Below are positions 1-8,641 of a stretch of DNA of 64,000 nt, one piece after another. Below the pieces are notes generated by a model that saw only the letters and a list, made by a program, of their open reading frames with translations, had not been told where the DNA came from and did no database searches. Within the stretch, counting starts at the first letter, position 1; each line of letters opens with the position of its first letter. The DNA lies in NCBI RefSeq assembly GCF_001411475.1, contig NZ_LLWH01000001.1, positions 1 through 64,000 of the forward strand. The letters run 5' to 3'. Source of the DNA: Pseudomonas endophytica (GTDB taxonomy: Bacteria > Pseudomonadota > Gammaproteobacteria > Pseudomonadales > Pseudomonadaceae). A program made the position numbers and the translations under genes.

Positions 1-1530
1 AACCCCGATAAAACCGCCACTGATCAACAGATCAGCAGTATCAAGCAGTGCATGGGCAAACTCATTGGACTCTCCTTGGCTGGCCTGGTAAACGCCTTTG
101 ACCAGGCTATAACTCAGCGCACCGAGTATGACTACTTGCAACACTCGGTTCAGGCTGGATAGTCCACCCGGAACCGGCGTCATGAGCAAACTCAACACTT
201 CTTGCCCAATCGCCAGCATCGCGTCTTTAAGCGCTTGCCAATCGGCGTCGGAACGCGTCTTGGCCAGCAGCCTGAAGTCAGCCTTGTAACGGTTTTCTGG
301 ATACGCACTCAACATCTGGGGCAATGTGCTCTGATCCTCGTGAACCGGGTCAGGGTAAATCGCCACGGTGTTCAGTGATGGCTCGGGGAACGCCGCATGA
401 AAGCCGTCATACAAAACACCGGCCAACCAACTCAAGCCCGCAGGACGGGGTTCATCAGTGACCAGCCGTTGAAAATGACGGAGTTCGGTCAGGGGTAAAT
501 ACGAAGCAAACCACCCCATATTTTTATCTTGATGGGCTTGTTTAAGCTGATCGATAAAGTGCTGTTTATAGTCATCCAGCGTCGGATGAAAGAGCAGCCC
601 GCCGCCCGGGCGGCCAGGGAAGTAACTGTACCCGCCTGTCTCACGAGAAAAATGAATGAGAAACAACGGGATGGGAATGAAATCGTCCAGTGACAGCGTC
701 GTGCGGGCCATTTGGGTCAAATGTACATGGGCACTCAACTTACCTTTGAAGACTTCGCGCAATTGAAGGTAGCGGCGCCGGGTAACACCGCTGACCGCCG
801 AGTTTCGATACGCCTCCAGCAATTCCAGTTCAAACGTGTCACAGGCCACATTAGCAATGAGCTTTTTCAAGGCCCCGTCAGGGCCCATTGCCTGCGACAG
901 CCTATTCGATAACGCCGTGCCTAAATCCAGACGACGAACGATGGCGATAAACGTCCTGACATCGATCGTTTTTTCTGATTTTCCGTAACGAATAAAGCTG
1001 GCCTCGACGAAACTGAACGGTTTGAGAAAAATCGAGTCGGCGCTGAACCCGAAATTAGCACAGGCCGCGTCCCACAAACTGATTGAATGCAAACGGTCGA
1101 CATGTTCCGACTGATCCAGAGCACGATCTGTGCGACTACCAGCCTCACTTACCTTATCCGGGTTGATCCAGCCACTTAAGACATCCAGCGGTGTTCGCTG
1201 CTCTTTGAATTCTCGGTAACGGGTATAAATCCAGGCCTTTTCAGGGTCAACGTCGTCCCCGGTCAAGCGTTTCAGTTCCTGTTTGAGTATCGTCAGATAC
1301 GTACTCTTGAAGTCGGCTTTGAACCGCGCACTTTCAGCATCAAGCGCTTTTACGCTCGTTTGAGCCTTGCGTTGTAAAGCAACGTATTCCAGGATCCTCT
1401 CGTTAGTAAACCCCTCAAAATTGGCCTTCATGGTAGAGGCAATAAAGCTCAAGGCTTCTTGCTGTGCCCATTGCCCCGCAGATAACAACACGGGGACTTT
1501 GTCCGGGGCGTCTAGTGGTTGGTCGGTCAT
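1..1530 (-). CDS. Dermonecrotic-toxin-like DUF6543 protein, N-terminal part (runs off left edge)
   Basis: An open frame on the minus strand starts at ATG 1530-1528 and stays open for 510 codons to the window edge. An AGGAAAC ribosome-binding site lies just upstream. The readable part resembles the N-terminal region of the very large (often over 1000 residues) Pseudomonas proteins annotated as dermonecrotic toxin domain (DUF6543) proteins. A characteristic stretch, FIPIPLFLIHFSRETGGYSY, is followed by a Gly/Pro-rich FPGRPGGG segment about residues 285-310. A hydrophobic stretch occurs near residues 465-485. No signal peptide is visible. Such proteins are suspected exported toxins, but the effector end lies outside the window, so target and activity cannot be judged. 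Confidence 0.75.
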   Translation of the reverse strand, partial: MTDQPLDAPDKVPVLLSAGQWAQQEALSFIASTMKANFEGFTNERILEYVALQRKAQTSVKALDAESARFKADFKSTYLTILKQELKRLTGDDVDPEKAWIYTRYREFKEQRTPLDVLSGWINPDKVSEAGSRTDRALDQSEHVDRLHSISLWDAACANFGFSADSIFLKPFSFVEASFIRYGKSEKTIDVRTFIAIVRRLDLGTALSNRLSQAMGPDGALKKLIANVACDTFELELLEAYRNSAVSGVTRRRYLQLREVFKGKLSAHVHLTQMARTTLSLDDFIPIPLFLIHFSRETGGYSYFPGRPGGGLLFHPTLDDYKQHFIDQLKQAHQDKNMGWFASYLPLTELRHFQRLVTDEPRPAGLSWLAGVLYDGFHAAFPEPSLNTVAIYPDPVHEDQSTLPQMLSAYPENRYKADFRLLAKTRSDADWQALKDAMLAIGQEVLSLLMTPVPGGLSSLNRVLQVVILGALSYSLVKGVYQASQGESNEFAHALLDTADLLISGGFIGV

Positions 1531-1744
1531 ATACCGTTTCCTGGGAGTTAAACACTCACCCTAAACAGCTTGAAACCGATCTACGCGGTAGATAGTTAGC
1601 CTGCGGGAAAACCTCACACCTGCAATCAGCACAAAGCTTTCGCACATAGCTCTACGAGTCGCCAAACCCTGTCGTCAGGTGGACGACCGGCGGACTATAA
1701 GCGCCTGTGTGGTGGCGGGTAAGGTAGGAGCCAGAACCACCGCC

Positions 1745-3541
1745 ATGTTATGGTTTGCGCCCTCAAATCCAAGCCCAAGCCCCCTTATGCCCGTGACTTC
1801 TCGCCACCTGCGTCTGGCTGTGTATACCCTGCTGATTGTGATCGGCGCCGCTCTGGCTGGCGGCTGGGCGATGCATCAGGCCGAGCGCCATGCGCTGGAA
1901 GAAAGCGCCAAACGCGGCCCCGAGCAGCTCAACTTGTATGCGAACTCGCTGCACACGCTGATTGAACGCTACCGCGCCCTGCCTGCGGTGTTGGCCTTGG
2001 ACCCGGAGCTGATATCGGCGTTAAGCGGCCCGATCAACAGCGATCTGCAATCGACGCTCAATCGCAAGTTGGAGCGTATCAATGGTGCGGCGCAATCCTC
2101 GACCCTAGAGCTCATGGACCACACGGGGCTGGCGGTGGCGGCCAGTAATTGGAACACCTCAAACAGTTATGTGGGTAACAATTACGGCTTTCGCCCTTAC
2201 TTCAAGCAAACCCGAGTCGCAGGCGCGGGTAGCTTCTATGCGGTGGGTGTGACCAGCGGTATTCCAGGGTATTTCTTGTCCAGCGCCATCCATGATGCCC
2301 AAGGCACGTTTTTGGGGGCGATGGTGGTCAAGTTGGAGTTTCCAGAACTGGAACGCGAGTGGAGTCATGGCAACGACATCCTGCTGGTAAGCGATGCACG
2401 TGGGGTGGTGTTTATCGCCAACCAACCGGGCTGGCGCTATCGGTTTCTGCGCCCATTGTCGGACCAAGATCACAGTGAAATTACCGAGACTCGCCAGTAC
2501 TACAAACAGCCGCTGATACACATGAGCACGCGCACTCTGCGCAGTTTTAGCGACACCAGTTTTCTGACCCGCGTCGATGGCCCCAATGGCTCAAAAGACT
2601 ATTTGTGGGAGTCGTTACCGCTTAGCGCAGAAGGCTGGACACTGCACTTGCTGCGGCGGCCACTGATCTCGGCCGAAGACAGCCGCAATGCGGCCCTCGC
2701 GGGTGTTGGCCTGTGGCTGACCTTGGTTTTTTTGGGGCTGTTTTTACTGCAACGCTGGCGCCTGTCACGCTTACGCCAACGTAATCGTGAAGAGCTTGAA
2801 CAGCTAGTCGAAGACCGTACCCGCGACTTACGCACGGCCCAAGACGGCCTGGTGCAATCGGCCAAGTTGGCCGCCTTGGGCCAAATGTCCGCTGCCTTGG
2901 CCCATGAGATCAACCAGCCGCTGACCGCTCAGCGTATGCAACTGGCCACGCTGCGTTTGTTGCTCGAGCATGGCCGCGTCGACGATGCGTACAAAGCGCT
3001 GGCCCCGTTGGAGAATATGCTCACGCGCATGACGGCCCTCACCGGGCACTTGAAAACCTATGCCCGACAAAGCCCCAGTGGCTTGCGCGAGCCACTCGAT
3101 TTGGCCACGGTAGTTGACCACGCCTTGCACCTGCTCGAAACGCGCCTACAAGATCAAGCCATTGACCTGCACGTCGATCTGATACGCCCAGCTTGGGTAC
3201 GCGGTGACGCCATCCGGCTGGAACAAGTGCTGATCAACTTGCTGGGCAATGCGTTGGACGCCATGCGTGAGACGCCTAATAAGCGTTTGCAGGTTCGCAT
3301 CGAATCGGATCAACAGCTGTGGCACGTAATGGTCAGCGACACCGGCGGCGGGATTCGCGATGAGCATTTGGGTAAGATCTTCGATCCGTTTTTCACCACT
3401 AAGCCGGTGGGCGATGGACTGGGGCTTGGGCTGGCGGTGTCTTACGCCATTGTTCACGAACTTGGCGGCCGCCTGACCGCCAGCAACCACGGCGAGGGCG
3501 CGTTATTCACCCTGACACTGCCGATCGCACAGGAATCTTGA
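1745..3541 (+). CDS. mifS: Sensor histidine kinase of DctB/MifS type
   Basis: Membrane sensor kinase of about 598 residues. An N-terminal membrane segment is followed by a PDC-type periplasmic sensor region (conserved YGFRPYFK, then [11 protein letters not shown]), a second membrane segment ([16 protein letters not shown]), a coiled linker, a HisKA phosphoacceptor ([10 protein letters not shown]) and a HATPase domain with N box ([10 protein letters not shown]), DTGGGI and GLGLGLAVS. This is the architecture of C4-dicarboxylate/alpha-ketoglutarate kinases. It is followed 3 bases later by a sigma-54 activator and then a KgtP-type permease, which matches the P. aeruginosa MifS/MifR-PcaT relationship better than DctBD with DctA; this assignment is inference. 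The start is uncertain: 1745 is taken here, 1787 is an alternative, and neither has a strong ribosome site. Confidence 0.85.
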   Translation: MLWFAPSNPSPSPLMPVTSRHLRLAVYTLLIVIGAALAGGWAMHQAERHALEESAKRGPEQLNLYANSLHTLIERYRALPAVLALDPELISALSGPINSDLQSTLNRKLERINGAAQSSTLELMDHTGLAVAASNWNTSNSYVGNNYGFRPYFKQTRVAGAGSFYAVGVTSGIPGYFLSSAIHDAQGTFLGAMVVKLEFPELEREWSHGNDILLVSDARGVVFIANQPGWRYRFLRPLSDQDHSEITETRQYYKQPLIHMSTRTLRSFSDTSFLTRVDGPNGSKDYLWESLPLSAEGWTLHLLRRPLISAEDSRNAALAGVGLWLTLVFLGLFLLQRWRLSRLRQRNREELEQLVEDRTRDLRTAQDGLVQSAKLAALGQMSAALAHEINQPLTAQRMQLATLRLLLEHGRVDDAYKALAPLENMLTRMTALTGHLKTYARQSPSGLREPLDLATVVDHALHLLETRLQDQAIDLHVDLIRPAWVRGDAIRLEQVLINLLGNALDAMRETPNKRLQVRIESDQQLWHVMVSDTGGGIRDEHLGKIFDPFFTTKPVGDGLGLGLAVSYAIVHELGGRLTASNHGEGALFTLTLPIAQES

Positions 3542-3544
3542 AGC

Positions 3545-4876
3545 ATGCTCAATTCGGTGATTGTGGTCGATGATGAGGCCAGTATTCGCAGTGCTGTAGA
3601 GCAATGGTTGAGCCTGAGCGGGTTTGACGTGCAGTTGTTCAGTTGCGCCGAAGACTGCTTAAGCCAACTGCCCGCGCACTTTGCCGGGGTGGTCGTCAGT
3701 GATGTGCGGATGCCTGGCATGGGTGGCTTGGCCCTGCTTACCCAGTTGCAGCAACAAGACCCAGACCTGCCGGTGATTCTACTGACCGGGCATGGCGATG
3801 TGCCGATGGCCGTCGAAGCCATGCGCGAGGGGGCATACGACTTTCTAGAAAAACCCTTCAGCCCCGAAGCCCTACTGAGCAGCCTGCGGCGCGCACTGGA
3901 GAAACGCCAACTGGTGCTGGAAAACCGCCGTTTGCATGAACAGGCCGACCTACGCGAGCAAATCGACGGGCGCTTGCTCGGCGTGTCACGCAGCTTGCAG
4001 ACCTTACGCCGACAGATCATCGACTTGGCGCCGCTGCCGGTTAACGTGCTGATCCGTGGCGAAACCGGCAGTGGTAAAGAGCTGGTCGCACGTTGCCTGC
4101 ATGACTTTGGCCCCCGCGCCGACAAGCCTTTTGTGGCCCTGAACTGCGCAGCCATCCCCGAGCACCTGTTTGAGGCCGAGTTGTTTGGCCATGAAAGCGG
4201 GGCGTTCACCGGCGCGCAAGGCAAGCGAATCGGCAAACTGGAATATGCCGATGGCGGCACGTTGTTCCTCGATGAAATCGAGAGCATGCCCTTGGCCCAG
4301 CAGGCCAAACTGCTGCGGGTCTTGCAGGAACAAAAGCTTGAGCGCTTGGGCGCCAACCAAAGCATCCCTGTGGACTTACGGGTAATTGCAGCGACCAAAC
4401 CGGACTTGCTCGACGAGGCGCGTGCCGGGCGTTTTCGTGAAGACTTGGCTTATCGACTGACCGTGGCTGAATTACGCCTAGCGCCGTTGCGTGAGCGCCG
4501 CGAAGATATTCCGTTGTTATATGAGGCGTTTTCCCGCCATGCAGCACAGCGCATGGGGCGCAAGGTAACGCCGTTGTCCGGGGGGCAACTGTCGCATCTG
4601 TTGAGCCACAACTGGCCTGGCAATGTGCGTGAACTGGCAAACGTCGCCGAGCGGCATGTACTGGGGTTGAGTGACCCGCAGTTCGACGAGATTGACGCGA
4701 GCCAATCGCTGGTGGCCCAACAAGAAGCGTTTGAAGCTCAATGTTTGCGGGCTGCGTTGACGCGGCACAAAGGTGACATCAAGGCCGTGCTCAACGAACT
4801 GCAACTGCCGCGCCGCACGTTAAATGAAAAGATGCAGCGCCACGGGTTAGTCCGCGAAACGTTTTTGAGCCCGTAG
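3545..4876 (+). CDS. mifR: Sigma-54-dependent response regulator, NtrC/MifR type
   Basis: 443-residue enhancer-binding activator. The receiver domain (about 1-120) has VVDDE, the phosphoacceptor Asp in VVSDVRMPGMG and Lys in FLEKPF. The AAA+ domain has Walker A GETGSGKE, the sigma-54 contact loop ESGAFTGA and Walker B GTLFLDE. A Fis-type helix-turn-helix sits at the C-terminus (GDIKAVLNELQLPRRTLNEK). It starts 3 bases after the kinase stop, so the two are co-transcribed and form a two-component pair. The likely target is the permease gene downstream, whose upstream region has a strong -24/-12 element. The exact effector (alpha-ketoglutarate or another dicarboxylate) is inferred from the neighbouring transporter. 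Confidence 0.88.
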   Translation: MLNSVIVVDDEASIRSAVEQWLSLSGFDVQLFSCAEDCLSQLPAHFAGVVVSDVRMPGMGGLALLTQLQQQDPDLPVILLTGHGDVPMAVEAMREGAYDFLEKPFSPEALLSSLRRALEKRQLVLENRRLHEQADLREQIDGRLLGVSRSLQTLRRQIIDLAPLPVNVLIRGETGSGKELVARCLHDFGPRADKPFVALNCAAIPEHLFEAELFGHESGAFTGAQGKRIGKLEYADGGTLFLDEIESMPLAQQAKLLRVLQEQKLERLGANQSIPVDLRVIAATKPDLLDEARAGRFREDLAYRLTVAELRLAPLRERREDIPLLYEAFSRHAAQRMGRKVTPLSGGQLSHLLSHNWPGNVRELANVAERHVLGLSDPQFDEIDASQSLVAQQEAFEAQCLRAALTRHKGDIKAVLNELQLPRRTLNEKMQRHGLVRETFLSP

Positions 4877-4891
4877 GCGCGAGCGTGCTCG

Positions 4892-5161
4892 CTCTTATCA
4901 AACATGAAGTCAGTTATTGATTTTAAAAGACACCACAGGGTGTGTTGGCAGACAAATATCCTGCGTAGGAGCTGCCGCAGGCTGCGATCTTTTGATGTTG
5001 CGGTAGAAGATCAAAAGATCGCAGGCTGCGCCAGCTCCTACAAAAAACGAGATGCACCCAAGCACCGTGCGCGATGGTGTTACAACTGCCAGCAGTTGAT
5101 CGCAGCCTCTTATCAAACATGAAGTCAGTTATTGATTTTAAAAGACACCACAGGGTGTGTT
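4892..5161. repeat. 55-bp direct repeat pair flanking a REP hairpin
   Basis: An apparently identical 55-base sequence, beginning CTCTTATCAAACATGAAGTC and ending CACCACAGGGTGTGTT, occurs at 4892-4946 and again at 5107-5161, an offset of 215 bases. The intervening 160 bases hold a REP hairpin (4965-5041) and unique sequence. Each copy contains the palindromic ACACC-ACAGG-GTGT. The layout suggests a local duplication that accompanied or followed REP insertion between mifR and the permease gene. No convincing gene was seen in this gap. Confidence 0.85.
4965..5041. repeat. REP-type inverted repeat
   Basis: Long imperfect hairpin starting GTAGGAGCTGCCGCAGGCTG and ending with its near complement (CAGCTCCTAC). 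The arms contain GGCTGCGATCTTTTGAT and ATCAAAAGATCGCAGGCTGC. It belongs to the same family as copies at 6689, 12583, 19121, 40232 and 40333. It lies in the mifR-permease gap. Confidence 0.85.
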
Positions 5162-5163
5162 AT

Positions 5164-5213
5164 GAGCGGATTTGCGCTTACGAATAACCCACAACCAGCA
5201 AGTTTCCGCTCAT
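5164..5213 (+). promoter_or_regulatory. Candidate upstream activator site (inverted repeat)
   Basis: The inverted repeat GAGCGGA (from 5164) and TCCGCTC (to 5211) extends to ATGAGCGGA/TCCGCTCAT (5162-5213) with about 34 bases between arms. It lies 40-90 bases upstream of the -24 element, where an enhancer-binding activator such as MifR would be expected to bind. The palindrome is seen; its role is inference. Confidence 0.4.
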
Positions 5214-5252
5214 TTATTGATTGAAATCCTTGTAAACCGGGGCGTTCAGGCC

Positions 5253-5269
5253 TTGGCACAAGTTCTGCT
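5253..5269 (+). promoter_or_regulatory. Sigma-54 (-24/-12) promoter
   Basis: TTGGCACAAGTTCTGCT matches the RpoN consensus YTGGCACG-N4-TTGCW, with the invariant GG and GC dinucleotides exactly ten bases apart. It lies 65 bases before the permease start codon and downstream of a gene for a GAFTGA-containing activator. Transcription would start near 5280. Confidence 0.85.
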
Positions 5270-5333
5270 ATAGCCCCCACAAGCTCGCGCTTTGTCGCGC
5301 TATAACAAAACCAAGAAAACAAGGATCCATTCA

Positions 5334-6656
5334 ATGGATAACTCAAGCTCTCTGCCTGCTGGGGCAGCCTCTGCTGCACCTCAAGTAAAGACCACGTCCA
5401 GCCGTATCAAGTCCATCTTCAGTGGTTCTGTCGGCAACATGGTCGAATGGTACGACTGGTACGTGTACGCCGCGTTCTCGCTGTACTTCGCCAAAGCCTT
5501 TTTCCCCAAAGGCGACACCACCGCTCAACTGCTCAACACCGCTGCCATTTTCGCCGTGGGCTTTTTGATGCGCCCCATCGGTGGCTGGCTGATGGGTCTG
5601 TACGCAGACCGCAAAGGCCGTAAAGCCGCATTGATGGCCTCGGTATTGCTGATGTGTTTCGGCTCGCTGGTGATCGCGCTGTCCCCTGGGTACGAAACCA
5701 TTGGGGTCTGGGCACCTGTATTGCTGGTCTTCGCACGCTTGTTGCAAGGTTTGTCGGTGGGTGGCGAATACGGCACCTCGGCCACTTACCTCAGTGAAAT
5801 GGCCACCAAAGAACGCCGTGGCTTCTTCTCAAGCTTCCAATACGTGACCCTGATCTCGGGCCAGCTCATCGCACTTGGGGTGCTGATCATCCTGCAACAA
5901 ACCCTGACTGAAGAGCAGCTGTATAGCTGGGGCTGGCGTATTCCGTTTGTCATCGGTGCCCTGTGCGCGGTGGTAGCGTTGTGGTTGCGTCGCGGCATGC
6001 AAGAGACTGAGTCGTTTAAGAAGGTCAAGACCACGCCAAAAGAAAGCGCCATGCGCACGTTGCTGCGCCACCCCAAAGAACTGCTGACCGTCGTCGGTCT
6101 GACCATGGGCGGCACGCTGGCGTTTTACACCTACACCACGTACATGCAGAAGTACTTGGTGAACACGGTCGGGATGAGCATCTCGGACTCCACCACGATT
6201 TCGGCGGCCACGCTGTTCCTGTTCATGTGTATTCAGCCGCTGGTGGGCGGGCTGTCTGACAAGATTGGTCGGCGCCCGATTCTCATCGCTTTCGGGATCT
6301 TGGGTACGCTGTTCACAGTGCCCATTCTGACCACGTTGCACACCGTTACAACATGGTGGGGCGCGTTCTTCTTAATCATGGCTGCTTTGATCATTGTCAG
6401 CGGCTACACCTCGATCAACGCCGTGGTTAAAGCAGAGCTGTTCCCGACCGAGATCCGTGCACTGGGCGTCGGCTTGCCTTACGCACTGACCGTGTCGATC
6501 TTCGGCGGTACGGCTGAATACATCGCGCTGTGGTTCAAAAGCGCTGGCATGGAAACCGGTTACTACTGGTACGTCACGGCGTGTATCGCCTGCTCGCTGC
6601 TGGTGTACGCGACCATGAAAGACACCCGCACTCACTCGCGGATCGAGACCGACTAA
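5334..6656 (+). CDS. kgtP: MFS alpha-ketoglutarate/dicarboxylate:H+ symporter (KgtP/PcaT type)
   Basis: 440-residue major facilitator of the metabolite:H+ symporter family with twelve predicted membrane segments. Family signatures include VEWYDWYVYAAFSLYFAKAF in helix 1, the loop 2-3 motif LYADRKGRKAAL, GLSVGGEYGTSATYLSEMA and GLSDKIGRRPIL. The start at 5334 is chosen because AAGGA lies 8 bases upstream; the frame is open upstream of it. Closest named relatives are alpha-ketoglutarate permeases (KgtP, P. aeruginosa PcaT). The sigma-54 promoter and the MifS/MifR-like pair upstream imply induction by the transported 2-oxoacid. Substrate is inferred from family and context. Confidence 0.85.
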   Translation: MDNSSSLPAGAASAAPQVKTTSSRIKSIFSGSVGNMVEWYDWYVYAAFSLYFAKAFFPKGDTTAQLLNTAAIFAVGFLMRPIGGWLMGLYADRKGRKAALMASVLLMCFGSLVIALSPGYETIGVWAPVLLVFARLLQGLSVGGEYGTSATYLSEMATKERRGFFSSFQYVTLISGQLIALGVLIILQQTLTEEQLYSWGWRIPFVIGALCAVVALWLRRGMQETESFKKVKTTPKESAMRTLLRHPKELLTVVGLTMGGTLAFYTYTTYMQKYLVNTVGMSISDSTTISAATLFLFMCIQPLVGGLSDKIGRRPILIAFGILGTLFTVPILTTLHTVTTWWGAFFLIMAALIIVSGYTSINAVVKAELFPTEIRALGVGLPYALTVSIFGGTAEYIALWFKSAGMETGYYWYVTACIACSLLVYATMKDTRTHSRIETD

Positions 6657-6688
6657 CACGAGCTGGCCCTACCGTTTTCTTCCCTTTT

Positions 6689-6762
6689 GAGCTGCCGAGG
6701 CACGAAGGCTGCGATCTTTTGATGTTAAAGATCAACAGATCGCAGCCTGCGGCAGCTCCTAC
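6689..6762. repeat. REP-type inverted repeat, asymmetric variant
   Basis: Hairpin with GAGCTGCCGAGGCACGAAGG on the left arm and CCTGCGGCAGCTCCTAC on the right. The left arm carries an extra GAGGCACGA-like block. The copy at 19121-19200 is the same variant in opposite orientation. It may act as a transcription end after the permease gene. Confidence 0.85.
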
Positions 6763-7020
6763 GCGTAAGAACTATCTGACTTAATAGTCAGTTAACTTAC
6801 AACGCGCACTCTCCCTCCTAACCAAAACGTCTATTGGCAAACAGCGTTGGTGTGGCCACACCCGTGTGGCAAACCCTCTCTGAAGCCAGCCTTCGCACGG
6901 ACCAACACATCTAATTATTAGATGCTTAGGCGCTAATTTATGCGCTTTTTAATCGGATTGATCGGCGTAACATTCAATCCATAGACAGCACATACCCAAT
7001 CACGTAACAGGAGCTTCATC
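6763..7020. other. Intergenic region upstream of the repeat-peptide gene
   Basis: About 260 bases with no gene. The stretch around 6840-6885 (GTTGGTGTGGCCACACCCGTGTGGC) has a short inverted repeat, GTGTGGCCACAC. An AT-rich segment (6905-6950) and ACAGGAG at 7006-7012 precede the next start codon. The promoter was not resolved. Confidence 0.4.
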
Positions 7021-7278
7021 ATGAAAAGCAAATTTATCCTCGCCGCTGCACTGTCGGTACTGGCCTTCAACACCTTCGCCGCTGATGGTTTTGATCGCAC
7101 CCCGTCCTCAACCTTCGCTGAAGACGGTTACAACAACACTCGTTCAGCCACCTTCGCTGAAGACGGCTACAACAACACTCGCTCGGCCACCTTCGCTGAA
7201 GACGGTTACAACAGCACCCGTTCAGCAGCCTTTGCTGACGATGGTTATGACCGCACCAACGGCGCTCGCTTCAGCTAA
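7021..7278 (+). CDS. Exported peptide with tandem 13-residue repeats
   Basis: 85-residue protein. Residues 1-20 (MKSKFILAAALSVLAFNTFA) form a signal peptide with likely cleavage after AFA. The mature part is almost wholly repeats: a degenerate first unit ADGFDRTPSS, three units TFAEDGYNNTRSA (the third has NS for NN), and a last unit AFADDGYDRTNGARFS. The repeats are also visible as 39-base DNA repeats. A good ribosome site (AGGAG) precedes the ATG and a terminator hairpin follows, so it is a monocistronic gene. I do not recognise a named family. The acidic/aromatic DGY/DGF core could bind metal or a partner surface, but no function can be assigned. Confidence 0.8.
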   Translation: MKSKFILAAALSVLAFNTFAADGFDRTPSSTFAEDGYNNTRSATFAEDGYNNTRSATFAEDGYNSTRSAAFADDGYDRTNGARFS

Positions 7279-7297
7279 CCCACGCTGGCAGCATCGC

Positions 7298-7325
7298 AGC
7301 CCGGCTTTGCCGGGCTTATTCATTT
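7298..7325 (+). terminator. Rho-independent terminator
   Basis: AGCCCGG-CTTTG-CCGGGCTT hairpin followed by ATTCATTTTT, 20 bases after the repeat-peptide stop codon. Confidence 0.85.
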
Positions 7326-7406
7326 TTAGGGCTTGAGGGTTTGTCATCACAGGTTTTGCCTTGCACTATGTAGCCCCTCTGTCTCAGCTGTTTACGGATG
7401 CTTGCC

Positions 7407-8027
7407 ATGCCTGACGATATCCATTTTTACGAGCCTTCCAAGGGTCACAATCTGCCTCATGACCCTTTCAATGCCATTGTCGGGCCGCGCCCGATTGGCT
7501 GGATTTCGTCACAAGACGCGCAGGGTCAGTTGAATCTCGCACCGTATAGCTTTTTTAATGCGTTCAATTACATCCCCCCGATCATTGGTTTTTGCAGCGT
7601 GGGGCGCAAAGACAGCCTCAATAATATTGAGCAAACCGGTGAGTTCGTTTGGAACCTGGCCACGCGCCCATTGGCCGAGCCAATGAACCAAAGCTGCGCA
7701 GCGGTAGGCCCCGAGGTGGATGAGTTTGCGTTGGCAGGGTTGACCACTGTGGCGTCACGTGTGGTGAGCGTGCCGCGGGTGGCCGAAACGCCAGTGTCGT
7801 TTGAATGTAAGGTCACGCAGATTATTCAGCTCCAGCGGGCCGATAAGGCGCTGGTGCCGAGCTGGCTGATTCTGGGGGAAGTGGTGGCGGTGCATATTGC
7901 TAAACACTTGCTCAAAGACGGCATTTACGACACGGCCGCAGCGCAACCTATTTTGCGCGGTGGCGGCCCGGCGGACTATTTCCAGCTAGGCCCAGAAGCG
8001 TTGTTTAAAATGCACCGCCCAACGTAA
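7407..8027 (+). CDS. Flavin reductase-like (FMN-binding split-barrel) protein
   Basis: 206-residue soluble protein of the flavin reductase-like/DIM6-NTAB family. The signature IVGPRPIGWISSQDAQGQLN is followed by APYSFFNAFNYIPPIIGF, which forms the FMN-binding split barrel. LVPSWLILGEVVAVHI and the C-terminal RGGGPADYFQLG are also family-typical. The start at 7407 is preferred over 7398 because a weak GGAT lies upstream of it. It stands alone, so its partner oxygenase or substrate is not indicated. Confidence 0.85.
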   Translation: MPDDIHFYEPSKGHNLPHDPFNAIVGPRPIGWISSQDAQGQLNLAPYSFFNAFNYIPPIIGFCSVGRKDSLNNIEQTGEFVWNLATRPLAEPMNQSCAAVGPEVDEFALAGLTTVASRVVSVPRVAETPVSFECKVTQIIQLQRADKALVPSWLILGEVVAVHIAKHLLKDGIYDTAAAQPILRGGGPADYFQLGPEALFKMHRPT

Positions 8028-8270
8028 CTACCAGACCAGTTCAGCGTCGTCAGTGACGCCTTGCAGTCGCTTTAATTGTTCTACCGCTGCGGCATCGGCT
8101 GCCGTGGCGGTGGCGAAGGTTTGTTCGCTCAACACTTTATGAAATCGCGGTGCGCCGCCTTCGTATAAAGCTTTGACCGCAATGGCCGCGTGGTAGGCCC
8201 CGGCAACGCCCATTTGCGCAGGGACGACGGCTGATACTGCTTCAAATTGTTCAAACTCTTTACGCGCCAT
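8028..8270 (-). CDS. Small hypothetical protein, 80 residues
   Basis: Minus-strand frame starting at ATG 8270 behind GGAAGG; an in-frame GTG at 8276 is the alternative. It is Ala-rich, predicted mostly helical (EFEQFEAVSAVVPAQMGVAG, then AADAAAVEQLKRLQ), with no signal peptide, membrane segment or known motif. It is convergent with the flavin reductase gene, its stop codon directly adjoining that gene's stop. The good ribosome site and codon use like its neighbours support a real gene. Function unknown. Confidence 0.65.
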   Translation of the reverse strand: MARKEFEQFEAVSAVVPAQMGVAGAYHAAIAVKALYEGGAPRFHKVLSEQTFATATAADAAAVEQLKRLQGVTDDAELVW

Positions 8271-8311
8271 GCTCACCTTCCGGCCAATGCAAAAGGCGCC
8301 ATTCTACCCAT

Positions 8312-8641
8312 TTAGCTAGCACGCTTGCGCAACGGCGTGCTGCCCTGCTCGTCAAAGGTTTGAAAATCCAGGCTACACACCACTTGCTGGTTGAGCAGCG
8401 TGCTAAACACGTCCATCAAGGGTGAGTTGAAGTACGCTTGCATCGCACACGCGTCCGCCCACTGCCCCGAGACATGCCACAGCAGTGGATCACTGTCGCA
8501 AGGGTGTAGCACGAAGTTCAGGCAACCGGGGACTTGCAGCGTGGGTTCGATCAGTTGCTTTAAGTGTGCATGCACTTGGGCCGAACACCCGGCACGAGCG
8601 CGAATCAACGTCAGGTGACTGACAGCACAGGACTGGGACAT
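8312..8641 (-). CDS. Antibiotic biosynthesis monooxygenase (ABM) domain protein
   Basis: 109-residue ferredoxin-like alpha/beta-barrel protein. Start chosen at 8641 because GGAGG lies five bases upstream; the upstream in-frame GTG at 8653 overlaps that site. It has the ABM pattern: a beta strand (VSHLTLIRARAGC), a helix, PGCLNFVLHPCDSDPLLWHV, then a helix with FNSPLMDVF. Members act as small cofactor-free quinol monooxygenases or as stress-related proteins. It lies 41 bases downstream of the small gene at 8028-8270 on the same strand order. Substrate unknown. Confidence 0.75.
   Translation of the reverse strand: MSQSCAVSHLTLIRARAGCSAQVHAHLKQLIEPTLQVPGCLNFVLHPCDSDPLLWHVSGQWADACAMQAYFNSPLMDVFSTLLNQQVVCSLDFQTFDEQGSTPLRKRAS

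Noticed and set aside
3454..4398. Long minus-strand open frame (314 codons) opposite the kinase and activator genes
   Set aside because: Shadow of mifS/mifR: Ser/Arg-rich translation with no domain, no ribosome site, and the plus strand is clearly coding.
4965..5041. REP palindromes considered as CRISPR repeats
   Set aside because: Copies are dispersed singly between genes with no regular spacers.
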